In this document: piece after piece, positions 45,006 to 53,797 of the stretch
Layout of the letters: each line of letters begins with the position of its first letter
Numbering within the stretch: the stretch's first letter is position 1
Source: JBMNOZ01 sp050943335
GTDB taxonomy: Bacteria > Bacillota > Desulfitobacteriia > Desulfitobacteriales > Syntrophobotulaceae
Direction of reading: 5' to 3'
NCBI GenBank assembly: GCA_050943335.1
Contig: JBMNOZ010000012.1
Location: 1-64,000, forward strand
Length of the DNA stretch: 64,000 bases
Translations under genes and position numbers: made by a program
Notes under the pieces: generated by a model
Told to the model about the DNA's origin: nothing
Database searches by the model: none
Seen by the model: only the letters and a program-made list of their open reading frames with translations

Positions 45006-46232
45006 ATGAAATTTATTGTCGTCTTAGCTGATGGTATGGCTGACTACCCGATTGCCGAACTAGACAAGAAAACACCTTTAGAATTTGCTCAAACCCCAAA
45101 CTTTGATCTTCTGGCAAGCCAAGGTTTAATGGGCATGGTAAAAACAGTGCCTGATAACTTAGCCCCGGGAAGTGATACCGCTAATCTTTCTGTTCTGGGT
45201 TATGACCCAGAGATATATTACAGTGGACGTTCTCCTTTTGAGGCCGCTAGTATAGGGATCCCTTTGGAACTTTCCGATATCACTTTTCGATGTAACTTAG
45301 TAACTCTCTCGGAAGATGAACCTTACGAGGAAAAAACTATCCTCGATCACAGTGCCGATGAAATTACCACTGCCGAAGGGACAGAGCTGATCAATTTTAT
45401 CAATGAAAAATTTAAAACTAAAGAATTAGAATTTTATCCGGGGATTAGCTACCGCCATATCTTGGTTTGGCACCAGGCTCCCAAAAATTATAAACTCACA
45501 CCACCCCATGATATATTAACCCAAAAAATAGGGGCTTATCTTCCCAGCGGTGCTGATAGCGCCCTCTTGTACGAAATGATGAAGAACAGTTATGATCTTT
45601 TAAACAATCATCCCGTTAATATAAAACGCCAGGCCAGAGGTCTTCGACCAGCTAATTCTATCTGGCTCTGGGGAGAAGGACATAAACCTGCCTTATCACC
45701 CTTTGCAGAAAAATATAATCTTCAAGGTTCGGTTATTTCTGCTGTGGATTTGGTAAAAGGGATTGGAAAATGTATAGGCCTGAAGACCGTTGAGGTCGAA
45801 GGAGCCACTGGAAATGTAAATACCAATTTCAGCGGGAAAGCAAAAGCTGCCCTCCGGGAACTGAAAAACGGGCAGGATTTTGTTTATATTCATCTAGAAG
45901 CCCCGGATGAATGTGGGCATCGAGCGGAATTAGAAAATAAAGTGCGAGCCATCGAACTTATTGATAAAGAAATTGTCGGGCTCTTGTTAAGCGAACTAAA
46001 AGGACAGGCTTTCAAGATTATGGTTTTGCCTGATCACGCCACCCCCCTGAGTGTCAGAACTCACACTTCCGATCCCGTCCCCTTTGTCATCTTCGATAGT
46101 ACAAAAGCTCAGGAAAAGAAGAAAGCTTTTTTTAATGAAAAAACAGCTTTCCAAACTGGCCTTTACATTGAAAAAGGCTATCGGCTAATGGATATGTTTA
46201 TAAACGGGAAGGCTGTAGCCAGCGATTCTTGA
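45006..46232 (+). CDS. apgM: Cofactor-independent phosphoglycerate mutase (ApgM type)
   Basis: 408 residues, ATG after AGGAGG. It is an alkaline-phosphatase-superfamily enzyme. LADGMADYPI holds the first metal aspartate, GSDTANLSVLGYDP the phosphorylated serine, and DHATPLSVRTHTSDPVPF the C-terminal metal ligands. It converts 3- to 2-phosphoglycerate and is the form best known in archaea, also found in many anaerobic bacteria. It would link Gap and Pyk, encoded 30 kb away. A homoserine kinase-like activity has been proposed for some relatives; I do not infer that here. Confidence 0.92.
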   Translation: MKFIVVLADGMADYPIAELDKKTPLEFAQTPNFDLLASQGLMGMVKTVPDNLAPGSDTANLSVLGYDPEIYYSGRSPFEAASIGIPLELSDITFRCNLVTLSEDEPYEEKTILDHSADEITTAEGTELINFINEKFKTKELEFYPGISYRHILVWHQAPKNYKLTPPHDILTQKIGAYLPSGADSALLYEMMKNSYDLLNNHPVNIKRQARGLRPANSIWLWGEGHKPALSPFAEKYNLQGSVISAVDLVKGIGKCIGLKTVEVEGATGNVNTNFSGKAKAALRELKNGQDFVYIHLEAPDECGHRAELENKVRAIELIDKEIVGLLLSELKGQAFKIMVLPDHATPLSVRTHTSDPVPFVIFDSTKAQEKKKAFFNEKTAFQTGLYIEKGYRLMDMFINGKAVASDS

Positions 46233-46251
46233 ACTTTGTGATTTACTTAAG

Positions 46252-47505
46252 CTACAGTTGAGCAGACAGCAGGGGATATTCTTCATCGACAATTATTCCT
46301 CCAGTAATGGGTTTTAATCTGCTCTGCAAAAAAGAAGCTCTAATCACAGCCTGCAATCCAAATTGTTCCCGGATTTTATCCACGGTCTTATCTACAGCTC
46401 TCCGCTTTTCAAAATCTCGATCGAAAAGACTGGGCTGAATAAGACTATTGGTACAAAGTTCCGAAACTCGAAGACCGAGATGTCTGAGCGGTTCGCCTTT
46501 CCATACTTCATCAAATAATTCTACGGCAATTTGATAAATATCATTTGTGGAATCAGTAGGGTTGAAAATTTTCTTTTGGTGGGAATAGGAATAAAAATCT
46601 CGGGTCCGTATAGAAACAGACACTAGCTGAGCTAAATATTCCGCACGACGCAATCTAGCAGCGACTGATTCAGCCAAGGAGAGCAAAACTAAATGGGCTT
46701 TTTTGTAGTCCTCAATATTAAAAGGCAGGGTAGTGGAATTGCCAATACCTTTAATAAGAACCCGGCGTTTCTGCCGAACAGGAGATTCATCATAGCCATT
46801 GGCAAAATTCCAAAGAAGCCGCCCATAACTTTTAAGAAAAAGTGTCAAATGATAAGGGTCTGTTTTGGCCAGATCCCCAATTGTTTGAATTCCCCGGCTC
46901 CTTAATTTAGCAGAGCTCGCTTTCCCGACCCCGAAAAGTTTTTCTACTGGAAGGGGCCACATTTTAGAGGAAACTTCTTCTGGAAACAAGGTATGAACTT
47001 GATCTGGCTTCTTTAATTCCGAACCCATTTTAGCTAAGAGTTTATTCGATGATATTCCAATATTAACTGTAAACCCCAGTTGATCCTTAATCTGCTCTTT
47101 GAGATGATAGGCAGCATCTAGGGGAGGGCCAAAAGCTTTCTCCAGACCGGTATAATCTAGAAAATATTCGTCAACAGAATATTGCTCTACAAGAGGGGAG
47201 TAGTCTTTAATTGCCTCTCCTAAAGCAGTGCTGCATTGTTTATATAAATAATAATCAGGTGAAATAATTAATAGATCCGGGCATTTAGCCTTAGCTGAAA
47301 AAATTGTTTCTCCTGTTTTGATACCATATTTTTTGGTCGGAATTGATTTTGCCAAAACAATTCCTTGTCTGGTCTTGGGATCCCCTCCGATAACGGCGGG
47401 TACTGTTCGCAAATCCAAGGCTTCTCCCCGTTGAAGCCTCCGAACCGCCTCCCAAGAGAGGTAAGCGGAATTAGCATCAATATGAAAAATAACGCGTCGC
47501 CTCAT
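46252..47505 (-). CDS. Y-family DNA polymerase (DinB/UmuC-like), SOS regulated
   Basis: 417 residues. Catalytic carboxylates lie in FHIDANSAYLSWE and YSVDEYFLDYTG; the helix-hairpin-helix KLFGVGKASSAKLRSRGI and little-finger domain follow. QPSLFD near residue 375 is a sliding-clamp-binding motif. The insert KTRQGIVLAKSIPTKKYGI distinguishes it from the DinB at 53.8 kb. It probably performs error-prone lesion bypass. It lies 12 bases downstream of a small gene with a perfect SOS operator, so the pair should be DNA-damage induced. Confidence 0.92.
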   Translation of the reverse strand: MRRRVIFHIDANSAYLSWEAVRRLQRGEALDLRTVPAVIGGDPKTRQGIVLAKSIPTKKYGIKTGETIFSAKAKCPDLLIISPDYYLYKQCSTALGEAIKDYSPLVEQYSVDEYFLDYTGLEKAFGPPLDAAYHLKEQIKDQLGFTVNIGISSNKLLAKMGSELKKPDQVHTLFPEEVSSKMWPLPVEKLFGVGKASSAKLRSRGIQTIGDLAKTDPYHLTLFLKSYGRLLWNFANGYDESPVRQKRRVLIKGIGNSTTLPFNIEDYKKAHLVLLSLAESVAARLRRAEYLAQLVSVSIRTRDFYSYSHQKKIFNPTDSTNDIYQIAVELFDEVWKGEPLRHLGLRVSELCTNSLIQPSLFDRDFEKRRAVDKTVDKIREQFGLQAVIRASFLQSRLKPITGGIIVDEEYPLLSAQL

Positions 47506-47517
47506 AAAAAACCATCC

Positions 47518-47778
47518 TTAAATTCTAAATAAAAACCATTTTCCAGTAGCCGGTTCAAACTTTAGTTCAAACACCTTTAAAAAACCTTGAATAGTGCTTT
47601 GACAACGAAAAGTAATCATTTTATTACCGGCTAGTTTTTCTTCGGCCCGAAAGCAAACCTGATCCACAGTAATAATAACGGGGGAACCCTGTTCCTCAAT
47701 TTTAAACTTTAAGGGTGTGGAAATTCCGTTGCGATTAAAAAATGCCAAAACCTCGATAGGTTTCATGACTTTTTTCAT
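47518..47778 (-). CDS. Small conserved-looking partner of the SOS polymerase
   Basis: 86 residues from ATG 47778; a GTG at 47781 is possible, but AGGTGGGA at 47785-47792 is better spaced to the ATG. Sequence features: MKPIEVLAFFNRNG, a beta-rich middle (VIITVDQVCFRAEEKLAG) and FELKFEPATGKWFLFRI at the end. It resembles small proteins I associate with Y-family polymerase operons in Clostridia. It does not look like YolD. It may modulate the polymerase; that is inference from the shared SOS operon only. Confidence 0.75.
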   Translation of the reverse strand: MKKVMKPIEVLAFFNRNGISTPLKFKIEEQGSPVIITVDQVCFRAEEKLAGNKMITFRCQSTIQGFLKVFELKFEPATGKWFLFRI

Positions 47779-47802
47779 CACTTATCCCACCTATCTCAAT
47801 AG

Positions 47803-47830
47803 TTATATACGAACATATGTTCGTATATAA
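47803..47830. promoter_or_regulatory. 28-bp palindrome with perfect LexA (SOS) box
   Basis: The core CGAACATATGTTCG (47810-47823) is a perfect consensus LexA site. Symmetry extends outward to a perfect 28-base palindrome. It lies just downstream of the -10 of the polymerase operon, where LexA would block transcription. Confidence 0.93.
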
Positions 47831-47833
47831 TAA

Positions 47834-47862
47834 ATTATACCTGATCAGCGTTGACCTGGCAA
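47834..47862 (-). promoter_or_regulatory. Promoter of the SOS polymerase operon
   Basis: On the minus strand TTGCCA (plus 47857-47862), a 17-base spacer, and TATAAT (plus 47834-47839). Confidence 0.85.
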
Positions 47863-47944
47863 CTTAAAAGTCTTAGTAATATCTGTTATCTTTTTTATTG
47901 TGTTTTTCCTTAATGCCAAATTACCATAGGTACGAGGTGGATAT

Positions 47945-48976
47945 ATGAAATACCGTAACTTAGGACCAACAGATTTAAAAATTTCAGAATTTGGTTTCGG
48001 CTGTATTCCCATTATTCGTCTCTCTACTGAGGAGGCTATTCACGTTTTAAGGTATGCCCTGGATAAGGGAATCAATTTCTTTGATACCGCCAACGGCTAC
48101 CATGACAGCGAAAAAAAAATAGGTCTAGCTTTTAAACATAATCGTCATGATGTTGTGCTGGCCACCAAAAGTACCATGAGAGATGCGGTTGGGATTACAG
48201 AACATATCGAAAACAGTTTAAGAATGCTCCAAACTGACTACCTGGATTTATTTCAATTTCATCAAGTTAGTAAACAAGAAGAATGGGAAGAAATCCTGGG
48301 ACCCAAGGGAGCGATGGAAGCAGTGTTAAAAGCTCAGGAACAGGGTAAGATACGCCATGTCGGGATAACTACCCATAGTAATTCAATGGCTATCCAGTTT
48401 ATTAAAGCCGAACTTTTTGACACAATTATGGTTGCTTTTAATTTTATTGAAAAAAGCCCTCAAGATGAAATTCTAGGGCTCACTCAAAAATATAATATAG
48501 GTTTCTTAGCTATGAAACCTTTTGCTGGGGGAGTGTTGGACAATGCTACCTTAGCTTTTAAATTTCTGCGCCAATTTCCCACTGCCGTCCCGTTACCAGG
48601 GTTTGATTCTACAGCCCAGATTGACGAAATTCTAGACTTATATAAAGAACCAAATATAGTCACGAAAGAAGACTTCACTTTAATGGAGGCTTATCTTAAA
48701 GATTTGGGGTCTGAATTTTGCCGGCGCTGCGAATACTGTCAACCCTGTCCCAATGGAGTAGAAATTACAACCGCTATGAGCTATCCTATTATGGTCAAAA
48801 GGATGGATGTTGCCGCGACCATAGCTCATGCCGAAAAAGCGATGAAAAGTTTCCGGAAATGCACTTTTTGTTATGGGTGCCTAAATGAATGTCCTTATAA
48901 ACTTTTAATCCCAGATATACTGGCTAAAAACTATAAAATGTATTTACAGCATAAAAACGAATTAAGGAATAATTAA
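47945..48976 (+). CDS. Aldo-keto reductase with C-terminal ferredoxin-like domain (second)
   Basis: 343 residues, ATG after GAGGTGG. The AKR barrel has GFGCIPII, FFDTANGYHDSEKKIG and DYLDLFQFHQVS. Fe-S cysteines are in CRRCEYCQPCPNGVEI and CTFCYGCLNECPYKL. It is shorter in the linker than the 40.8-kb paralogue. It lies 77 bases from the por operon start and could share redox partners with it; that is inference. Confidence 0.9.
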   Translation: MKYRNLGPTDLKISEFGFGCIPIIRLSTEEAIHVLRYALDKGINFFDTANGYHDSEKKIGLAFKHNRHDVVLATKSTMRDAVGITEHIENSLRMLQTDYLDLFQFHQVSKQEEWEEILGPKGAMEAVLKAQEQGKIRHVGITTHSNSMAIQFIKAELFDTIMVAFNFIEKSPQDEILGLTQKYNIGFLAMKPFAGGVLDNATLAFKFLRQFPTAVPLPGFDSTAQIDEILDLYKEPNIVTKEDFTLMEAYLKDLGSEFCRRCEYCQPCPNGVEITTAMSYPIMVKRMDVAATIAHAEKAMKSFRKCTFCYGCLNECPYKLLIPDILAKNYKMYLQHKNELRNN

Positions 48977-49053
48977 GAATCACTATCAAAATATTTTTTA
49001 TTTTATCAAATATTGTTATTATATATATTATGCAGTCTGAGGAGGAATCACTG

Positions 49054-49617
49054 TTGCAGGAAATACGTTTACACGGCAGAGGCGGGCAGGGAGTTGTGAC
49101 CTTGGCTGAATTGCTAGCTAAAACCGCTATAAAAACAGGCCTGGAAGCCCAAACACTTCCTTTTTTTGGTGTAGAACGCCGCGGTGCCGCTGTTAAAGCG
49201 ACCGTCCGCTTAGACCATACCCCGATTAAAATTCGCTCCCAGTCTTATCAACCCGGTATACTGGTCCTTATGAGTAAAAATTTACTTGAGATCGGGCTGG
49301 CCGATGGTTTAGCCGAAAAAGCTATAATTATTGCCAACGCTGAGAAACCATTGCCGATAGCCAAACAGCAATGGCTGCTAGATGCGGAAAAAATCGCTAT
49401 TAATAACAATCTTGTTTTTGGCGGTGAACCTTTTATCAATGTGCCCATGCTCGGGGCTCTTTGTCGTGTTCTAGACCTATCGTTCTCCGTTCTGGAAGAA
49501 ACTTTGAAGGAACAATGGAGCGAGAACAAAGCCCTACCAAATATTAATGCTGCTCGTGAAGCTTATGATACTGTTTGGAAGGCAGGCGTACCGAAGGAGG
49601 AGAAAAACAATGAATAA
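49054..49617 (+). CDS. porC: 2-oxoacid:ferredoxin oxidoreductase, gamma subunit
   Basis: The frame opens at ATG 49030, but GAGGAGG (49039-49045) points to the TTG at 49054: MQEIRLHGRGGQGV (187 residues). RLHGRGGQGVVT, FGVERRGAAVKA and NVPMLGALCRV are typical of the gamma subunit. It is the first gene of a gamma-delta-alpha-beta operon of the archaeal/Thermotoga-type pyruvate (or 2-oxoisovalerate) ferredoxin oxidoreductase. The stop overlaps the next start by eight bases. Confidence 0.9.
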   Translation: MQEIRLHGRGGQGVVTLAELLAKTAIKTGLEAQTLPFFGVERRGAAVKATVRLDHTPIKIRSQSYQPGILVLMSKNLLEIGLADGLAEKAIIIANAEKPLPIAKQQWLLDAEKIAINNNLVFGGEPFINVPMLGALCRVLDLSFSVLEETLKEQWSENKALPNINAAREAYDTVWKAGVPKEEKNNE

Positions 49618-49867
49618 AAAAATCGTACAGCCCATATCCCGTCCTGTTATCGGAGCGGGCGGACTTACCGGTACCTGGCGGACCCAGCGACCAGTGTACG
49701 ATACTTCGCTTTGTAACGCCTGCTTACTATGCTGGCTTTATTGTCCAGAGGCTGCTATTTCCAAAGAAGACCGGACAATCGATTATACTTATTGCAAAGG
49801 GTGCGGAATTTGTGCTGCCGAGTGTCCGAAAAAAGCTATCTACATGGAAAGGGAGGAGTCAAGATGA
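49610..49867 (+). CDS. porD: 2-oxoacid:ferredoxin oxidoreductase, delta subunit (2x[4Fe-4S])
   Basis: 85 residues from the ATG at 49610 after GGAGGAG; longer upstream extension lies inside porC. GGLTGTWRTQRPVYD is the delta-subunit leader. The two cluster motifs are CNACLLCWLYCPEAAI and CKGCGICAAECPKKAI. It passes electrons from the thiamine site to ferredoxin. It overlaps porA by four bases (ATGA). Confidence 0.93.
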   Translation: MNKKIVQPISRPVIGAGGLTGTWRTQRPVYDTSLCNACLLCWLYCPEAAISKEDRTIDYTYCKGCGICAAECPKKAIYMEREESR

Positions 49868-50991
49868 CCAAAGTATTTGACAGCGGCAATGTAGCCTGCG
49901 CCTTAGCCGTTAAAGATGTGGGCGTTGATTTTGTGGCCGCTTACCCCATAACTCCCCAGACCTCGGTAGTAGAAAAAATAGCTTCTTATATCGCTGAAGG
50001 GGAGATGGATGCCAAATATCTTCCTGTGGAGTCCGAACACAGTGCTTTAAGTGCTGTAGCCGCGGCTTCTGCTGTGGGAGCCAGGGTGTTTACAGCCACC
50101 TCTTCCCAGGGATTGCTCTATATGCATGAAATCTTACATTATGCAGCCGGTGGCAGGTTGCCTATAGTTATGGCTAATGTCAACCGGGCTATAAATATGC
50201 CTTGGTGTTTGTATGTCGACCACCAAGATGCAGTCTCCCAGCGTGATACCGGCTGGATTCAACTGTTTGCCGCTTCTAATCAGGAAATCTATGACAGCGT
50301 AATCCTTGCCTACAAAGTGGCCGAAGAAGTGCAAATTCCGGTCATGGTTAATTATGACGGCTTTTTGGTCTCCCACTCTTCCATGCCCTTTGAAACTCTG
50401 GAACAAAGTAAGATACGAGAATTTCTACCCCCTTTGAATCCACCTTGGCGGCTTCATCCTCAATGGAGGGGAACTTTCGGTAATGTTACTCCTTCCGAAG
50501 AATATGTTCCTTACCGTTATGCTTTAACTGAGGATATTAAAAAAGCCGGAGATGTAATTGTGCGTTGCTCTAAAGAATATAAAAAATTGACTGGCCGCTG
50601 GCACGGCGGGAATTTTGAAATTTACCGGCCGGAAGGAGCCGAATACTTTCTTTTTTCCATGGGTTCCATGGGTAAAGAAATGGAAATCGCTGCTGACCTG
50701 CTCCGGGAGCAAGGTATTGCGGCTGCGAGCTTAAGATTGCGAGTTTTCAGCCCCTTTCCGGAAGAAGAATTAGCCACCTTACTTCCTGCTGGGGCTAAGC
50801 TTTTGGTATTTGACCGCAATTTAGTTTACGGTTCAGCCGGAGGCGCTCTACTACAGTTGGCCAAAGCAGCTCTTTTCAACCGCCGCGATTCTTTACTGGT
50901 AACCGGAATTTCTCTGGGCCTTGGCGGCGAAGATCTTCCTGCTTCTGTATTGGTTGCCAAAGCCCAGGAAATGATGGAGGTGTGCAAATAA
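49864..50991 (+). CDS. porA: 2-oxoacid:ferredoxin oxidoreductase, alpha subunit
   Basis: 375 residues from ATG 49864 after GGGAGGAG, overlapping the porD stop. SGNVACALAVKDVGVDFVAA, YPITPQTSVVEKI, ESEHSALSAVAAASAVGARV and TSSQGLLYMHEIL are characteristic. CoA and substrate-site residues are in this chain. The NRAINMPWCLYVDHQDAVSQ segment fits pyruvate/VOR-type enzymes; the substrate itself is uncertain. Confidence 0.93.
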   Translation: MTKVFDSGNVACALAVKDVGVDFVAAYPITPQTSVVEKIASYIAEGEMDAKYLPVESEHSALSAVAAASAVGARVFTATSSQGLLYMHEILHYAAGGRLPIVMANVNRAINMPWCLYVDHQDAVSQRDTGWIQLFAASNQEIYDSVILAYKVAEEVQIPVMVNYDGFLVSHSSMPFETLEQSKIREFLPPLNPPWRLHPQWRGTFGNVTPSEEYVPYRYALTEDIKKAGDVIVRCSKEYKKLTGRWHGGNFEIYRPEGAEYFLFSMGSMGKEMEIAADLLREQGIAAASLRLRVFSPFPEEELATLLPAGAKLLVFDRNLVYGSAGGALLQLAKAALFNRRDSLLVTGISLGLGGEDLPASVLVAKAQEMMEVCK

Positions 50992-50992
50992 C

Positions 50993-51919
50993 ATGAATAT
51001 CAAGGAACTGCCAGAAATTGAATATATTATCCCCGGCACAGGAGCCTGTGCCGGCTGCCCGTCAACCATAGGACTGCGATTGGTGGGCAAAGCCTTAGGG
51101 GAAAACGCTATCTGCTTATTAACTCCGTCTTGCGCTGTGGCCAGTATGGGCATGACCCCTAAGACTTGTTATTCTTTTCCTGCTCTAAATATCTGTTTTG
51201 CCTCCGCCGGGGCTTCCGGCGGAGCGATCTCCATGGCTTTGGATGCCCTTTACGCCAAAAAAAGGCTGGAAGGCGAAAAACCGGTTGTCTTTGCCTGGGT
51301 AGGCGACGGCGGGACTTATGATATAGGTTTTCAAGGATTATCGGCAGCAGCGGAACGTAATGATGATTTTATTTTCTTCTGTTACAATAACGAAGCTTAT
51401 TCCAATACCGGTAACCAGCGGAGCGGAGCAACACCCCAGTATGTACCTACTACTACCTCGCCTTTGGGCAAAGAAATGGTGCAAAAAAATGTGCCGCTGT
51501 TAATGCTTGAACACCGACCTCCTTATGTAGCCACTGCTTCTTTGGCTTATCCGCTGGATCTTTACCGTAAAGTAAAAAAAGCAAGAGATATTAAGGGTTT
51601 TAGATATATTGAAATCCACATGCCCTGTTGCACCAGTTGGAAGTTTCCATCTGCCGAAACCATTGAGATCAGTAGGCTGGCCATCCGCACAGGTTCCTGG
51701 CATTTATGGGAAGCGGAAAACGGCAAGTTGTGCTTAAACAGCGTTACGGCGGCTCTCGCTGAAGGCAAAAGAAAGCCCCTACCGGTAGAGGAATACTTAA
51801 AAACCCAGGGACGCTATGCCTGGCTGCTTAATAGTCCGGACAAAGATTATTATATCGGTAACATTGAGAATAATATTCGTCGGGAATTGAAGTTCATGGC
51901 GGGGAGAGCGAAGCTATAA
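50993..51919 (+). CDS. porB: 2-oxoacid:ferredoxin oxidoreductase, beta subunit (thiamine-binding)
   Basis: 308 residues. GTGACAGCP holds cluster cysteines. WVGDGGTYDIGFQGL ... YNNEAYSNTGNQRSGATP is the TPP/Mg2+ site, and PCCTSWKFP a further conserved segment. With the other three subunits it oxidises a 2-oxoacid and CoA to acyl-CoA, CO2 and reduced ferredoxin. A perfect hairpin terminator follows. Confidence 0.94.
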   Translation: MNIKELPEIEYIIPGTGACAGCPSTIGLRLVGKALGENAICLLTPSCAVASMGMTPKTCYSFPALNICFASAGASGGAISMALDALYAKKRLEGEKPVVFAWVGDGGTYDIGFQGLSAAAERNDDFIFFCYNNEAYSNTGNQRSGATPQYVPTTTSPLGKEMVQKNVPLLMLEHRPPYVATASLAYPLDLYRKVKKARDIKGFRYIEIHMPCCTSWKFPSAETIEISRLAIRTGSWHLWEAENGKLCLNSVTAALAEGKRKPLPVEEYLKTQGRYAWLLNSPDKDYYIGNIENNIRRELKFMAGRAKL

Positions 51920-51966
51920 TAGTATTAACATAATTATTTAATAATTTTTATGGCCTATGCTTAACA

Positions 51967-51998
51967 AAAAACAGCTATCAAAACTGATAGCTGTTTTT
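51967..51998. terminator. Bidirectional terminator after the por operon
   Basis: A perfect 14-bp stem: AAAAACAGCTATCA (51967-51980) with TGATAGCTGTTTTT (51985-51998), loop of four. It also serves the convergent GlsB-type gene. Confidence 0.95.
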
Positions 51999-52027
51999 AA
52001 AATATCATAATTTTATTTTTATTTTAA

Positions 52028-52300
52028 TTAACTAGTTTGGCGGGGGCGCCTTCTCCCAGAAAAAGCATTGACAATTAGAAGAAGAATAATAGAACCGACT
52101 AAAGCGACCACGAAACTCCAAATATTAAAACCGGTGATTCCATACCCTCCCATAAGGTTCAGCAACCAACCGCCAAGAAAGGCACCGATAATACCAACTG
52201 CGATGTTTAAACCGACGCCCATTTGCGCATCATTTCCGGTAATTTTACTGGCCACCCAGCCGGCAATACCACCTAGGATAATCCAGCCTATGATACTCAA
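52028..52300 (-). CDS. GlsB/YeaQ/YmgE family membrane protein
   Basis: 90 residues from a TTG seven bases after AAGGGAGG. Three short hydrophobic helices with repeated glycines (GGIAGWVASKITG, GIIGAFLGGWLLNL, VALVGSIILLLIV) define this transglycosylase-associated-protein family. The name is historical; members are small stress-linked membrane proteins of unknown activity. It is transcribed alone. Confidence 0.92.
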   Translation of the reverse strand: MSIIGWIILGGIAGWVASKITGNDAQMGVGLNIAVGIIGAFLGGWLLNLMGGYGITGFNIWSFVVALVGSIILLLIVNAFSGRRRPRQTS

Positions 52301-52411
52301 AATAATTCCTCCCTTAATAAAAACAAAATAGATTTGATTGTGGTTATTATCTCCGAAAACATTTCTTTTTATAATTAAAATCTGATCAATTTATGGTAAG
52401 AATACAATTAA

Positions 52412-53701
52412 TTACAAATAGCTTTTTATAAAATTTTGATAATGTTTCAATTTTTCTTCTTGAGCGGCAATACGCAAATTATTAATCTCATCATAATGAT
52501 CAAGCAAGACCCCAACTACATACTGATCAAGAGCACCGTTTTCCACCATATTATTCAAAACTTCTCTTACAGCAGACTTTTCCATCCCTTTGCGATAGGG
52601 CCGATCCTCGGTTATGGCGGTAAACACGTCTGCTACAGCCATGATCCGGGAGCCGAGAGGAAGAAGGTCAGAATTATAATGGAAGGGATAACCTTTTCCG
52701 TCTAAACGCTCGTGATGTAAAGAAGCCCACTGGTTGATAATGTTAAACTGAGGAATAGACTTGAGCATCTGAAATGTATAATAGGCATGAGCTCGCATCT
52801 CATTAAATTCTTCTTCATTTAATTTTACCGGTTTTTCCAAGACTTCATTGCTGATAGCGATTTTACCCAAATCGTGGAGATACCCGGCAATAAGCATCAT
52901 TTTGCATTCGATATGAGAAAATCCGATCAATTCTGCCAAATGAGCAGCAACGACTGCTACCCCGGCGGAATGGCTTGCTGTAAACCGACTTCTAAAGTCA
53001 ATAATTTGAGAAATCAGATGAGCTAAATCAATAATTTCATCGATGTTTAAAAATATTGTCTCGAATAAATAAGGGTTGCTGATTAGATTAACAGGGGAGT
53101 CGGATACCAAATCTAGCCAGATAAACTCTTTTTTGCTCAACTCAAATAGAGTATCAACAAATTCCGGCCTGAAGAGTTTATCCCTACCTTCGACGGTCGC
53201 CTCAAGAATACTGGGTAGCTGGGTCAAAATATTTATATCCCGATCAATTCTGATGCAAACCCTATCTGCCAAGTGAATAATATGGCTGGCCAGCGGCACA
53301 ACCTCCCCCTTGTATTCCAACCCTTTACCATAATCCCAAGGAAAATGATGATATTTTACAATTTGAACTAAGGGTTTAAATGGAGCAAATTCAGACAAAA
53401 GTCTAGCCCCTTTAACAGCATGATTCATATCGAAATTAGTAATAATTTCAGCCGCTTCCAGCTCATCTTCTGTAGACAGAATGCCGATATCGTGAACTAA
53501 GGCTGCCAAAAAAACTAGTTTTAAATCTTTTTCTGGGAAATTAGAAGCCTGAGCTAAACGGTAGGAGAAATAAGCAACCTGTTGGTTGTGGTTTGTTAAA
53601 CGCAAGGAAACCAATTTTTGAGCTTTAGATAAAAGTAGTAAAAGGGACTGCAGAGAGATTTCCATTTTCCCAATATTTTGGTTTTCCACAGCGGGATCCA
53701 T
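52412..53701 (-). CDS. Tandem HD-domain protein with C-terminal HD-GYP
   Basis: 429 residues. The first HD domain (about 35-190) has VHDIGIL and YHHFPWDYGKGLEYKG, a degenerate GYP site. The second (about 240-410) has HSAGVAVVAAHLAELIG, LHDLGKIAI and HHERLDGKGYPFHY with ADVFTAITEDRPYRKG, a full HD-GYP. It is probably a cytoplasmic c-di-GMP (or related cyclic dinucleotide) phosphodiesterase whose front domain may be regulatory. AAAGGA abuts the ATG at 53701 with no spacing; a GTG at 53689 is an alternative start. Divergent from dinB. Confidence 0.85.
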   Translation of the reverse strand: MDPAVENQNIGKMEISLQSLLLLLSKAQKLVSLRLTNHNQQVAYFSYRLAQASNFPEKDLKLVFLAALVHDIGILSTEDELEAAEIITNFDMNHAVKGARLLSEFAPFKPLVQIVKYHHFPWDYGKGLEYKGEVVPLASHIIHLADRVCIRIDRDINILTQLPSILEATVEGRDKLFRPEFVDTLFELSKKEFIWLDLVSDSPVNLISNPYLFETIFLNIDEIIDLAHLISQIIDFRSRFTASHSAGVAVVAAHLAELIGFSHIECKMMLIAGYLHDLGKIAISNEVLEKPVKLNEEEFNEMRAHAYYTFQMLKSIPQFNIINQWASLHHERLDGKGYPFHYNSDLLPLGSRIMAVADVFTAITEDRPYRKGMEKSAVREVLNNMVENGALDQYVVGVLLDHYDEINNLRIAAQEEKLKHYQNFIKSYL

Positions 53702-53782
53702 TCCTTTCTTTTTAATAATAAGGAAACCTTCATCATAATAGCATACTTAATCGCAAAGCTAACATAGAAAACCATCTTATAG

Positions 53783-53788
53783 TATACT
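53783..53788 (+). promoter_or_regulatory. Candidate -10 of dinB, very close to the start codon
   Basis: TATACT ends ten bases before the ATG at 53798, implying little or no 5' leader. No ribosome site precedes the ATG. The -35 is poor. Confidence 0.4.
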
Positions 53789-53797
53789 AAAGTTATC

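Noticed and set aside
47518..47778. Calling the small SOS gene a YolD-like protein
   Set aside because: Position fits, but the sequence does not show the YolD pattern I would expect, so it is left uncharacterised.
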